Source: Alcanivoracaceae bacterium
GTDB lineage: Bacteria > Pseudomonadota > Gammaproteobacteria > Xanthomonadales > Marinicellaceae
DNA: 42,665 nucleotides
Direction: 5' to 3'
NCBI GenBank assembly: GCA_016763695.1
Contig: JAESTH010000144.1
Location: 1-42,665, forward strand
The notes under the pieces were generated by a model. It was not told the DNA's origin. It did no database searches and saw only the letters and a list, made by a program, of their open reading frames with translations. Shown here one piece after another: positions 1-8,574 of this stretch (the first letter of the stretch is position 1; every line of letters starts with the position of its first letter). Both the position numbers and the translations under genes were made by a program.

Positions 1-980
1 ATCCTCGTTCAGATTGTCGGTATTTACCACGAGAGCATTTACAGCAAATCCCTCAAGTGACTCAAGCTATTGCATCGGTTTGCTCTAATTTAAGTTCAGC
101 GGTTATTGGCGCTCATTTAAAACAAGTCAGTAAAGCTTGGAATGATAAAAAAGTTGAAGCGCATCATGCCATCATTCCGACGTCCAAAAAAAGTATTTCT
201 GGTCAACTAAACCGCAATGAATTGAATATTTACGAGCTAATATCCAGACAATATTTAATTCAATTGTATCCTGCTTTTAACTATGAAGAACGAGTTTTAA
301 AACTTGAAATTTCAGGTGGAACTTTTACTGCAAAATCTAAGCAAACCATTGATCTTGGCTGGAAGAGCCTTTTTGAAAAAAAATCATCGTCTGCAAACTC
401 GATACCTTCTAAAAATGAAGTTGATGAAGAACTTCAAAAATTCTTACCTGTTTTAAAAAAAGGTGATCAAGTGCTTTGTGAATCTTCAGAAATTTTAGAT
501 AAAAAAACCCATCCACCCAAATATTTTACGGATGCCACATTACTGGCAGCAATGACAGGCATTAATCGATTTGTAAAAGCACCTGATATTCGAAAAATTC
601 TAAAAGAAACTGATGGCCTAGGAACAGAAGCGACCCGCGCAGGCATTATTGAACTATTATTTACCCGTTCATATCTTAAACGCCAGGGTAAGCAGATCCA
701 TTCAACCCTTATTGGACAAAAACTGATCGCAAGCCTTCCTGAGATTGCGACTCTTCCAGATATGACAGCGAAATGGGAGTCTCAATTATCCTCTATGGCA
801 CAACGTGGTGTCAGCTATCAGAGGTTTATGTCAGGATTATTAAATACTTTGGATAAATTAATTTTACAAGTAGATTCAAAACCCTTTTCAGAATTAAAAG
901 GTGAAGGTAAAAAGCCCAACTTTAAAAAAAAATACAAAAGCAAAAGTTTCAAAAACAAAAAAAGAAAACGCAAAGATTAA
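1..980 (+). CDS. topB: DNA topoisomerase III, C-terminal part (5' end outside window)
   Basis: This is a type IA topoisomerase, which cuts and passes single DNA strands and resolves replication or recombination intermediates. The frame is open from base 3 and there is no start codon in the window. The first complete codons read PRSDCRYLP, the sequence that follows the catalytic tyrosine in TopB, and the preceding two bases (AT) fit the last two bases of that Tyr codon. Further on come TDATLLAAM and the family motif GLGTEATRAGI near base 620. The tail is strongly basic (many Lys after base 890), as is usual for a DNA-binding C-terminus. A GTG at base 57 is internal and not the start. About 325 residues are visible. 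Family assignment is secure; how much is missing upstream cannot be seen. Confidence 0.93.
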   Translation, partial: PRSDCRYLPREHLQQIPQVTQAIASVCSNLSSAVIGAHLKQVSKAWNDKKVEAHHAIIPTSKKSISGQLNRNELNIYELISRQYLIQLYPAFNYEERVLKLEISGGTFTAKSKQTIDLGWKSLFEKKSSSANSIPSKNEVDEELQKFLPVLKKGDQVLCESSEILDKKTHPPKYFTDATLLAAMTGINRFVKAPDIRKILKETDGLGTEATRAGIIELLFTRSYLKRQGKQIHSTLIGQKLIASLPEIATLPDMTAKWESQLSSMAQRGVSYQRFMSGLLNTLDKLILQVDSKPFSELKGEGKKPNFKKKYKSKSFKNKKRKRKD

Positions 981-1040
981 AAAGTCGCACGGCCATATCT
1001 GAAAATGACGACCTAGGGACATGCACACAAATAATCCATC

Positions 1041-1060
1041 ATACCTGCGAAAGCAGGTAT
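1041..1060. repeat. REP-like hairpin ATACCTGC-GAAA-GCAGGTAT
   Basis: A perfect 8-bp stem closes a GAAA tetraloop in the gap between topB and the lipoprotein gene. It resembles the hairpin at 17815-17834 (ATTCCTGC-GAAG-GCAGGAAT), which suggests a dispersed palindromic unit. It could also help end topB transcription, but there is no T-run after it. Confidence 0.6.
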
Positions 1061-1288
1061 CTCCATGATCATACTCACTTACCCTAATAATCTGATAAAT
1101 AAGAACCATTCTTAAAGCTACATAAAGTAATGGCTAACAAATGATTAACAATCATGAGGTTAGAGGTGTTCATATATAGCCTTATTCATTTATTCCATCG
1201 ATTGGTCACTTACTTTTCTTACAAATCATGTCATCAATTTATTCAAAAATACGTATTTATAAGTTACATAAAAAACTACAGAAGGCAT

Positions 1289-2311
1289 ATGTCAATTAAA
1301 AATACTATCAGAACTCTTGCATTTATGGCACTCACTTTTTTGGTGGCTTGCAGCGATACAGAGCCAACTAAGCAAGTCACCGTAAACTCTTCAACCAACA
1401 CTGTAAAAGCAAAAGCTGTGACACTAAATATCACATCGACACCCCTTAATAAAAGAGCATATCTTGGCCTTATCGTACCAGATAAAAAAGAAGTTGCTCC
1501 CTGTCCTTTCTTATCTGATACAACCGCTGTGGCAACTGTAAAAACTGCTTGGACTCTTAATCGTCGTGAAACATCTCATGAAAGCTGTTACTGGTCCAAA
1601 AATCTTGGCTTTTCTGTCAATGTGACAGTCGAACCATTGGCAACTGCGAAACCCGTGCAAGAGCGTACATATAATTTAGAAAACCCACCCGTACTGAAAG
1701 CTCAACATGGGCCAGGTAACAATGCTACTGTCCTATATGACACTGTCTGGGATAAAGAACAAGCTTATGCCATGTCATTTGAGCAAGACAATAAACTGAT
1801 TATGATCTATGTAACTGGCATGGCAACAGATGCACAACGATTGACAGCTACTGCACATGAAATTGCCAATAAACTTCCAAATGTACTCACCTCTGATACA
1901 AAAAATCATTTACCACAGACTAATGCTGGTACTTTTAATATGTGTTCAACATGGAGTCAATCTGATATTGAAGCCATTATTGGTACACCAATACAAATGA
2001 CACAAGGCACCCTTGACTGCAAGTGGGAAACAGGTATAGGAGAAAGCTTAAAACAAGTTCGCGTGACAATTTACTCTGGAAAATCCTACGCATGGGACTA
2101 TTTGAAAGAACTTGGTGCCGTTGATATTGCTGAAGTCGGCGAAAGAGCCATGATGGATAGAAAGCGCAAAAATAAAAACATGCCAGGACATGTATTATTA
2201 AACGCTCTTTACAATGAAAAGATAATTACCGTCACCGTTACTGTCACTATTGCCGATCACAAAGCTGTGGCATTGGCCTTGTCAAAAAATATTGATAATC
2301 GACTCAAGTAA
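1289..2311 (+). CDS. Putative lipoprotein with a duplicated Cys-containing domain, function unknown
   Basis: The 340-residue product is predicted to be an exported lipoprotein. The frame is open further upstream (to 1154), but the ATG at 1289 is chosen because AGAAGG precedes it and because it opens directly into a lipoprotein signal peptide (hydrophobic stretch, lipobox LVAC, then S/D). The mature part appears to hold two related domains. The first runs from CPFLSD to CYWSK and the second from CSTWSQ to CKWET. Each starts and ends with a Cys and is followed by a beta-rich stretch (VNVTVEP, VRVTIYSG), so each may carry one disulfide. The layout recalls DUF3558-like lipoproteins, but that is only an impression. 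It stands alone between topB and a convergent CoA-transferase gene. Confidence 0.75.
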   Translation: MSIKNTIRTLAFMALTFLVACSDTEPTKQVTVNSSTNTVKAKAVTLNITSTPLNKRAYLGLIVPDKKEVAPCPFLSDTTAVATVKTAWTLNRRETSHESCYWSKNLGFSVNVTVEPLATAKPVQERTYNLENPPVLKAQHGPGNNATVLYDTVWDKEQAYAMSFEQDNKLIMIYVTGMATDAQRLTATAHEIANKLPNVLTSDTKNHLPQTNAGTFNMCSTWSQSDIEAIIGTPIQMTQGTLDCKWETGIGESLKQVRVTIYSGKSYAWDYLKELGAVDIAEVGERAMMDRKRKNKNMPGHVLLNALYNEKIITVTVTVTIADHKAVALALSKNIDNRLK

Positions 2312-2317
2312 TCTAGA

Positions 2318-2344
2318 ATCAATGCATATCAATGCATATCAATG
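2318..2344. repeat. Short tandem repeat, unit AATGCATATC
   Basis: Two perfect copies of a 10-bp unit (2321-2330 and 2331-2340) are flanked by partial copies on both sides. It lies in the gap between two convergent genes. No function is apparent. Confidence 0.6.
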
Positions 2345-2413
2345 GGATCATATATGAACGCTTCTGAAGATTTAATTTTGTTATATAAGTACTTGATGTT
2401 TCATCATCAACTT

Positions 2414-3670
2414 TTATGTAATCACCCCTTTGGTTTTTAATTCAGTGATTTTGGCTTCAGACAAGTTCAGCTCCTGGGTTAACACTTCTTTCGTTGAGCC
2501 GCCTAAGATCGGTGGTGATAATTGATAAGATAAATCCAGCTTTGAAAATTTTAACGGATTGGCTATTTGTGGTACTTTTTGATTGTTTTTGTCCACCAAT
2601 TCAAACAATATATTTCTATGTTTAACTTGAGGGTCATCCAGAGCCTGTTCAATATTATTCACTGGTCCGCAAGGAACACCAGATTTGTGCAATAATTTGA
2701 GCCAATGCTGGCAACTTTGAGTCAAAAAAGCTTTTGCCAGTTTAGGAATTAAGTTATTTCTATTTATCACCCGTTCACTGTTTGATTTAAATCGATCGTC
2801 TTCTGCCAAATAAGCCAGTTCTAACAATTGACATGTCTTATTAAACTGTTGATCGTTTCCAACGGCTAATAAAAATTCTCCATCATTACAGCTGAAGGTT
2901 TGATAAGGTACTATATTGGGATGGCCATTACCATGTCGCAAAGGAATATTTCCACTCACCAGATAATTCATACCCTGATTGGCTAACATGGCAATTTGGG
3001 TGTCCAGTAATGACAAATCAATATGCTGACCAATTCCAGTTGCATTGCGATAATTTAAGGCTGCCAAGATTCCAGTTGCGGCATACATTCCGGTCATTAA
3101 ATCCGTTACCGCAACGCCTACTTTTTGTGCTTTACCTCCAGCTTTTTCTGAGTCTCCGGTGATACTCATCAAACCACCAGTTGCCTGAATCATTGCATCA
3201 TAACCAGCCTCATTAGCTCTAGGTCCGGTTTGGCCAAAACCAGTGATTGAACAATAAATCAAGCTGGGATTTTTTTGACAAAGGCTTCGATAATCCAAGC
3301 CATATTTCTTAAGACCACCTACTTTAAAGTTTTCAATTAATATATCGGCTTTTCGTGCCAGTTCCATAATTAATAACTGCCCCTGTTTTTGAGTGATATC
3401 AATACAAATAGAATGTTTACCTCGATTAGCAGCTATGAAATAAGCTGAAAGCGATTCTTCTGTTGACTCTCTGCTTAAATAAGGAGGTCCCCAATGACGG
3501 GTATCATCACCAACACCTGGTTTCTCTATTTTCCAAACAGTAGCACCAAAATCAGCCAAAGTCTGACTCGCCCAGGGACCAGCAAGAATACGGCTTAAAT
3601 CTAAAACTTTGATACCCCCTAAAAGAGTTGATGGCTCATTAGTTGAATTATTTATTGAATTTTGTGACAT
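2414..3670 (-). CDS. CaiB/BaiF (class III) CoA-transferase, SUGCT-like
   Basis: The 418-residue enzyme is predicted to move CoA between carboxylic acids through an aspartyl-CoA intermediate. The N-terminal GIKVLDLSRILAGP, then KPGVGDDTRHWGPP and the central GFGQTGP are hallmarks of the class III family. The likely catalytic residue is Asp190 in VAVTDLMTG. The protein follows human SUGCT (succinyl-CoA:glutarate CoA-transferase) closely along its length as recalled from memory, so a dicarboxylate such as glutarate or a hydroxymethylglutarate-like acid is a plausible substrate. Family members differ too widely to be sure. The gene is isolated. A 160-bp palindromic element ends only 11 nt before the ATG and no Shine-Dalgarno sequence is visible, so the element may have replaced the native leader. 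Confidence 0.88.
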   Translation of the reverse strand: MSQNSINNSTNEPSTLLGGIKVLDLSRILAGPWASQTLADFGATVWKIEKPGVGDDTRHWGPPYLSRESTEESLSAYFIAANRGKHSICIDITQKQGQLLIMELARKADILIENFKVGGLKKYGLDYRSLCQKNPSLIYCSITGFGQTGPRANEAGYDAMIQATGGLMSITGDSEKAGGKAQKVGVAVTDLMTGMYAATGILAALNYRNATGIGQHIDLSLLDTQIAMLANQGMNYLVSGNIPLRHGNGHPNIVPYQTFSCNDGEFLLAVGNDQQFNKTCQLLELAYLAEDDRFKSNSERVINRNNLIPKLAKAFLTQSCQHWLKLLHKSGVPCGPVNNIEQALDDPQVKHRNILFELVDKNNQKVPQIANPLKFSKLDLSYQLSPPILGGSTKEVLTQELNLSEAKITELKTKGVIT

Positions 3671-3681
3671 AAAAATTATTA

Positions 3682-3840
3682 GGAGCTTGTCCGAGAATAG
3701 GGATTGTAGCGAGAGAAAGATAAATTGAGTCAGATTTTCACCTAATTTGAGGAGAATATAGGTATATTTGACAATAATTAGGTGGAAATCTGGCCAATTT
3801 TAGCTTTTTCGCAGTAAATTTTTATTCTCGGACAAACTTC
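3682..3840 (-). repeat. ~160-bp palindromic element, copy A
   Basis: The terminal inverted repeats read AGCTTGTCCGAGAATA on the left and AGTTTGTCCGAGAATA (reverse complement) on the right. A second inner repeat pairs CAGATTTTCACCTAATT with AATTAGGTGGAAATCTG. The centre, AATATA-gg-TATATT at 3755-3768, falls at the exact midpoint. Read on the minus strand it aligns with the elements at 26363 and 36522 (shared GCTACnAT, GAAAAAGC, TCAAATA, CTCAAAT blocks). The rest of the gap, 3841-4115, holds only AT-rich upstream sequence for the next gene. Confidence 0.85.
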
Positions 3841-4115
3841 TAGTCTTATGATTTCACTTAATATGTTGCTCATTGCAAATTCCCCATTGGCTTTTAGTAC
3901 TTACATTTATTATAAAAAAAACTCTGATTAATCACAATATTTGATCGCTTATCAATTCAATATGGCTTTGAACAAAGCATCTGCTCATAATGCAATCAAT
4001 AGAGTAAATATACGGTCACATAATATTATCAATTGTTTCTTGTCTTTTGGCATGTATCTATTAAAATAATCAAAAACAAAAAAACGTTATTAAATATGAC
4101 TTATGGGAGATATGA

Positions 4116-6212
4116 ATGAAGTACATAATTACTGTGGCATTATTAATTGGATTGGTGATCTCACCGACTCAAGCTGCTAAAAAAGATTCGTCACTACGAA
4201 TGACAGAAAAATTATTTTCTGGAATGAAGCTAAGAAATATTGGCCCCGCATATATGTCAGGGCGAATAGCAGATATTGAGGTTGACCCCCAAAACCCATC
4301 TATCTGGTATGTGGCTGTTGGCTCTGGTGGTGTTTGGAAAACCAAAAATGCTGGCATTACTTGGATGCCAATTTTTGATAAAGAGGCTGTCTATTCTACA
4401 GGGGATGTCACCATTGATCCTAATAACTCCAATATAATTTGGGTTGGAACTGGCGAAAATAATGCCGGACGACACATCAGTTTTGGTGATGGTGTATACC
4501 GCTCATCAGATGGAGGCCAGACTTGGAAAAATATGGGCTTGAAAGAATCTGAACATATTTCCGATATCATTGTACATCCTAAAAACTCAAATATTGTTTG
4601 GGTTTCATCTCAAGGGCCTTTATGGAGCAAAGGTGGTCAAAGAGGTTTGTTTAAAACAACTGATGGTGGCCAAACTTGGGAACATGTTTTAAAAATTGAT
4701 CAATGGACAGGCGTGACATCTTTGGTCATTGATTCTCGAAACCCTGATAAACTCTACGCTGCCAGTTGGCAAAGACAAAGAACGCTGCCTACCTATGTGG
4801 GCACAGGTCCGGGCTCAGCCATACACACCACTGATGATGGTGGAACGACATGGCGAAAATTAAGCCAGGGCTTACCAAAATCTGATATGGGGAAAATTGG
4901 TTTGGCCATTTCAAGCAAAAATCCTGATGTGGTTTATGCTGCAATTGAACTCAATCAACGCAAAGGCGGTTTATATCGATCCGATAATCAAGGCGCAAGC
5001 TGGACTAAAATGTCTGATGCAGTGGGAGGAGGAACAGGGCCACATTATTATCAAGAAATTTTTGCAGACCCTCATCGATTCGATCGTATTTATATGGCGA
5101 GTAATAATAGCCAATACAGTGATGATGGTGGTAAAAACTGGAAACCACTGAACAATAAAAATAAACATGTCGATGATCATGCCATGGCATTTCACCCAAC
5201 TGACCCTAACTTTATGTTAGTTGGCAGTGACGGAGGTATTTATGAAACAAGGGACAATATGGAAAAATGGCGTTTTCTATCAAATCTGCCTATCACTCAG
5301 TTTTATAAAATTGCAGTCGACGACTCAAAACCCTTTTATTTTGTTTATGGTGGGACCCAAGATAACTCATCTCAAGGAGGACCATCACGCACAACAAAAA
5401 CACATGGAATTAAAAATAATGACTGGTTTTTGATTCTTGATTGGGACGGGCATCAACCAGCCACAGAACCTGGTAACCCAGACATCGTTTATGGGCAAAG
5501 ACAACAAGGAAACCTCGCTCGATATCACCGCAAAACGAATGAGTACGTCTCTATTCAACCACAAGCCAGCCCAGGTGAACCTGGAGAACGATATAATTGG
5601 GACGCCCCAATATTGGTCTCTACTCATAATCCCCAACGTTTATACCATGCATCACAACGCATCTGGCGTTCTGATGATAGGGGCAGCAGTTGGCGACCTA
5701 TCTCAGGGGATTTGACTAAAAATGAAAATAGAATGCACATGCCCGTCATGGATAGGACCTGGTCTGTAGATTCAGGGTTTGATCTGTTAGCCATGTCTAA
5801 TTTTAATACCATTGCAAATATAGCAGAGTCGCCTCATGATGAAGATATTTTATATGCAGGCACAGATGATGGGCTGATTCAAGTCACCTCAGATGGTGGT
5901 AAAAATTGGCAACGCTATGAGCTCGCAGACATCAAAGGGATACCCGCAACTGCTTACATCAATGACATTCGTGCTGATCTATTTGATAAAGACACTGTTT
6001 ATGCTGCTTTAGATAACCATAAATTTGGAGATTATAAGCCTTATTTAATTAAGAGTACGGATCGTGGCAAGTCTTGGAAATCCATAGCATCAAACTTACC
6101 TGACAAGCACTTAGTTTGGCGTATTGTTCAAGATCATGTCAACAAGAACCTATTATTTGTTGGTACTGAATTTGGCTTATTCTTTACTGTTGACGCTGGC
6201 AAATCATGGTAG
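4116..6212 (+). CDS. VPS10/sortilin-type BNR beta-propeller protein, N-terminal part (split gene)
   Basis: The 698-residue product is predicted to be secreted. It has a signal peptide (cleavage near SPTQA|AKK) and then a large beta-propeller made of about ten Asp-box (BNR) repeats such as SSDGGQTW, TTDGGQTW, SDDGGKNW, TSDGGKNW and STDRGKSW. Asp-box propellers occur in sialidases, sortilin VPS10 domains and a widespread family of bacterial exported proteins often called glycosyl hydrolases without proven activity. GGGAGA at 4105-4110 supports the ATG at 4116. The frame ends at TAG directly after the Asp box TVDAGKSW. The natural continuation (VELTGDLPT) is found one frame back in the next reading frame, so a 1-base deletion or a frameshift splits the gene. 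Specific function is unknown. Confidence 0.85.
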   Translation: MKYIITVALLIGLVISPTQAAKKDSSLRMTEKLFSGMKLRNIGPAYMSGRIADIEVDPQNPSIWYVAVGSGGVWKTKNAGITWMPIFDKEAVYSTGDVTIDPNNSNIIWVGTGENNAGRHISFGDGVYRSSDGGQTWKNMGLKESEHISDIIVHPKNSNIVWVSSQGPLWSKGGQRGLFKTTDGGQTWEHVLKIDQWTGVTSLVIDSRNPDKLYAASWQRQRTLPTYVGTGPGSAIHTTDDGGTTWRKLSQGLPKSDMGKIGLAISSKNPDVVYAAIELNQRKGGLYRSDNQGASWTKMSDAVGGGTGPHYYQEIFADPHRFDRIYMASNNSQYSDDGGKNWKPLNNKNKHVDDHAMAFHPTDPNFMLVGSDGGIYETRDNMEKWRFLSNLPITQFYKIAVDDSKPFYFVYGGTQDNSSQGGPSRTTKTHGIKNNDWFLILDWDGHQPATEPGNPDIVYGQRQQGNLARYHRKTNEYVSIQPQASPGEPGERYNWDAPILVSTHNPQRLYHASQRIWRSDDRGSSWRPISGDLTKNENRMHMPVMDRTWSVDSGFDLLAMSNFNTIANIAESPHDEDILYAGTDDGLIQVTSDGGKNWQRYELADIKGIPATAYINDIRADLFDKDTVYAALDNHKFGDYKPYLIKSTDRGKSWKSIASNLPDKHLVWRIVQDHVNKNLLFVGTEFGLFFTVDAGKSW

Positions 6213-7381
6213 AATTAACGGGTGATTTACCAACTATTTCTTTCCGTGACGTTAAAATCCAACGCCGAGAAAATGACTTGGTTGCTGGTAGCTTCGGCCG
6301 TGGTATATATATTTTAGACGACTATTCACCATTGCGTACTGTCAGCGAAAAAGCCCTAAAGCAAGAAGCCTTGTTATTTACTTCTCGTGATGCCCTTTGG
6401 TACATTCCTGATAGCATGCATACTGATTCACAAGGAGATTTTGAATACCGTGCCAAGAACCCAGATTTTGGTGCCACATTTACTTATTACCTGCGTGACG
6501 GTATCAAATCTCCTAAGCAAGATCGAGAAGATAAAGAGAAAAAGAACATTGAAAAAGGTAAGTATCCCTTATATCCTGAATGGAAAAGTATTGATGCAGA
6601 ATTAAGAGAAGTCGAACCGACGGTTTATTTAATCATTAAGAATAAACAGGGAGATATTATTCGTAAAGTTAAAGCCAATGCCAAAAAAGGGATCCATAGA
6701 GTCACTTGGGACTTACGATTCCCATCTGCAAATGCACTTGGAACGAGGCCTGGTTTCTTTGGTGACTCAGGGCCATTGGTTACGCCAGGTGAATACTCTG
6801 TCTCTTTGTACACAACCGCCTCTGGTAAAACCACAATGCTGGCATCAGGTGTCAACTTTAATGTCAAACCATTACACCAAAAAAATGAAGCTGGTAACGT
6901 TTCACCCGAAGAACGTACCCAATTAATACTAGAGGTTGAATCTCTCAGACGACACGTTTCCGCTGCCAATAGCCAAGTCAAAGAACTGAAAGACCAGTTG
7001 AAATCCATCCGTACAGCAATGGATCGTTCAACGGCAGTGACAAGTGATTTAGAGAATCAATATCAACAATTAAGAGAAGCTGTTTTTACAGCTGAAGAAA
7101 TCTTAAATGGGCAACCCTCCAGAAGTGGTATGGGCTCTGTGCCAGCATCTGTTTCAGGGCGTTTATTTATGATCGAATTCGCCAGAGCAAATACATGGGG
7201 GATAACCAATACTCAAAAGCAACAAATGGGCTTTGTAAAAGACGCTTTGGGATTATTACAGCCGACACTGAAAAACCTCATGCAAAACGAGTTCCCGGCA
7301 TTAAAAGAGGCCCTTTTCAATGCAGGAGCACCATGGATACCATCTGGCCCAGTTAAAGAGAAATCAGATAAAATTGATTAA
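6206..7381 (+). CDS. VPS10/BNR propeller protein, C-terminal part (split gene)
   Basis: This 391-residue frame continues the preceding propeller gene. It begins in the same ATGGTAG that ends the upstream frame, and its first residues (VELTGDLPT then VRDVKIQRR-like FRDVKIQRR, DLVAGSFGRGIYILDDY) complete the last propeller blade. After the blade come a beta-rich domain (residues ~130-230, KGIHRVTWDLR) and a coiled coil (~235-295, RTQLILEVESLRR to TAEEILNG) ending in a short helical tail. Joined, the two parts give about 1,090 residues, close to the usual size of this family. No signal peptide or strong ribosome-binding site belongs to this half alone, so it is either made by frameshift or coupled reinitiation, or the gene is broken. 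Confidence 0.75.
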   Translation: MVELTGDLPTISFRDVKIQRRENDLVAGSFGRGIYILDDYSPLRTVSEKALKQEALLFTSRDALWYIPDSMHTDSQGDFEYRAKNPDFGATFTYYLRDGIKSPKQDREDKEKKNIEKGKYPLYPEWKSIDAELREVEPTVYLIIKNKQGDIIRKVKANAKKGIHRVTWDLRFPSANALGTRPGFFGDSGPLVTPGEYSVSLYTTASGKTTMLASGVNFNVKPLHQKNEAGNVSPEERTQLILEVESLRRHVSAANSQVKELKDQLKSIRTAMDRSTAVTSDLENQYQQLREAVFTAEEILNGQPSRSGMGSVPASVSGRLFMIEFARANTWGITNTQKQQMGFVKDALGLLQPTLKNLMQNEFPALKEALFNAGAPWIPSGPVKEKSDKID

Positions 7382-7406
7382 ATAGAAGAGTTGTTTTTTG
7401 CAAAAG

Positions 7407-7444
7407 ATAAACAGGGGCGAATCTAGTTTTTAGCCTCTGTTTAT
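7407..7444. terminator. Bidirectional terminator-like hairpin
   Basis: ATAAACAGGGGC (7407-7418) pairs with GCCTCTGTTTAT (7433-7444) with a single G-T pair. It lies between the convergent propeller and dehydrogenase genes. AT-rich flanks follow on both sides, consistent with termination in both directions. Confidence 0.6.
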
Positions 7445-7504
7445 TGCGATGATAAAAACTCATAACTGAATCAATAGAATGATATATAAACTCCTTTGCT
7501 TGTT

Positions 7505-8449
7505 TCAATAGCCTTTTTTTTGATCTATAGGTGTTGGAATTTTTCCTGATTCAATAAATTGCCTTATATTTATCGCAACAATTTTCGAAGCACTTTTAAC
7601 ATCAGTTGGAGCAGAAATGTGTGGCAATATAGTCACTTTTGAAGACTCCCAAAACGGATGGTTCTCAGGTAATGGTTCTACATTGAACACATCTAATACA
7701 GCATGGTTTAAATGCTTGGTTTCCAGAAGCTCTAGTAAGTCTTCCTCATTAACAATGGGTCCCCGAGAAAAATTGATCAGTGATGCATTTGAAGGCAAGC
7801 ATTTTAATGTTTCTTTATTGAGTAGGTTTTTAGTTTGATTTGTTAATGGAAGTAAACAAATAAGGATGTTTGATTTTTTCAGTATTTCTATAAAACCATT
7901 TTTGCCGTGAAAGCACTCTACACCATATAATTGCCTGTGATTTCTACTCCAGCCAATCACATTAAAATCATTTGCAACTAATTTTTGAGCTGATGCTTTA
8001 CCTAATTCCCCTAATCCCAAAATTCCTACATTACAGTCTTTAGAATCAATCAGCTCATGCTCAATCCATTGCTTTTTATTTTGTTGATTGATATAAGTTT
8101 GTACATTTCTATGTAAAAATAGCGTAAAAGTAAGCACTGCCTCAGCCATATTACTTGATAATTTTGGATCAATCATCCTAATGATCTTAACTTGTTTATT
8201 TGATAGCTGAGATACAAGTTTTTCTACCCCTGACCATAGGCTTTGCACCCACTGTAAGTTAACAAGTTGATCTAACTCCAACGGATTTGGATTCGCAACA
8301 ATGGCCACTGTTACCTGTTTTTTCTGTTCATTTGATAATTGCTCAAAAGAAATAATATCAACATCATCTAACAGATGAGTTAATTCTCTTAACCATTCTT
8401 GTTGTTCTGCTTGCGAAAGCAGTCCGCAAAAAGCAATAATTTCATTCAT
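7505..8449 (-). CDS. D-isomer-specific 2-hydroxyacid dehydrogenase, GhrA-like
   Basis: The 314-residue cytosolic enzyme is predicted to reduce 2-keto acids such as glyoxylate or hydroxypyruvate with NAD(P)H. The Rossmann motif GILGLGELG is followed by the catalytic trio of the family: Arg in NFSRGPIVNEEDL, Glu in VFNVEPLPENHPFW and His in ILPHISAPT. The N-terminal part and the C-terminal GY resemble E. coli GhrA more than GhrB or SerA. The ATG at 8449 is preferred to an in-frame TTG at 8461 because the protein then starts MNEIIAFCG, directly at the first beta strand. It lies 125 bp downstream of the D-cysteine desulfhydrase gene on the same strand and may be cotranscribed with it. Confidence 0.85.
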   Translation of the reverse strand: MNEIIAFCGLLSQAEQQEWLRELTHLLDDVDIISFEQLSNEQKKQVTVAIVANPNPLELDQLVNLQWVQSLWSGVEKLVSQLSNKQVKIIRMIDPKLSSNMAEAVLTFTLFLHRNVQTYINQQNKKQWIEHELIDSKDCNVGILGLGELGKASAQKLVANDFNVIGWSRNHRQLYGVECFHGKNGFIEILKKSNILICLLPLTNQTKNLLNKETLKCLPSNASLINFSRGPIVNEEDLLELLETKHLNHAVLDVFNVEPLPENHPFWESSKVTILPHISAPTDVKSASKIVAINIRQFIESGKIPTPIDQKKGY

Positions 8450-8574
8450 TCTCAATACCAATTAAGATTTATAGCAACAAATCAATAGAGTCACATGCAA
8501 ACACAAGGTAAAAACATAAAGGACAGACTCATGATTTTTATAATTTAAGTCATCAGATAAAGTAATAAAGCACC

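Noticed and set aside
1154-1288. N-terminal extension of the lipoprotein frame
   Set aside because: The ATG at 1289 has AGAAGG before it and begins directly with the lipoprotein signal.
6625-7008. Minus-strand ORF of 127 residues inside the propeller C-terminal part
   Set aside because: It is antisense to a well-supported frame and shows no recognisable domain.
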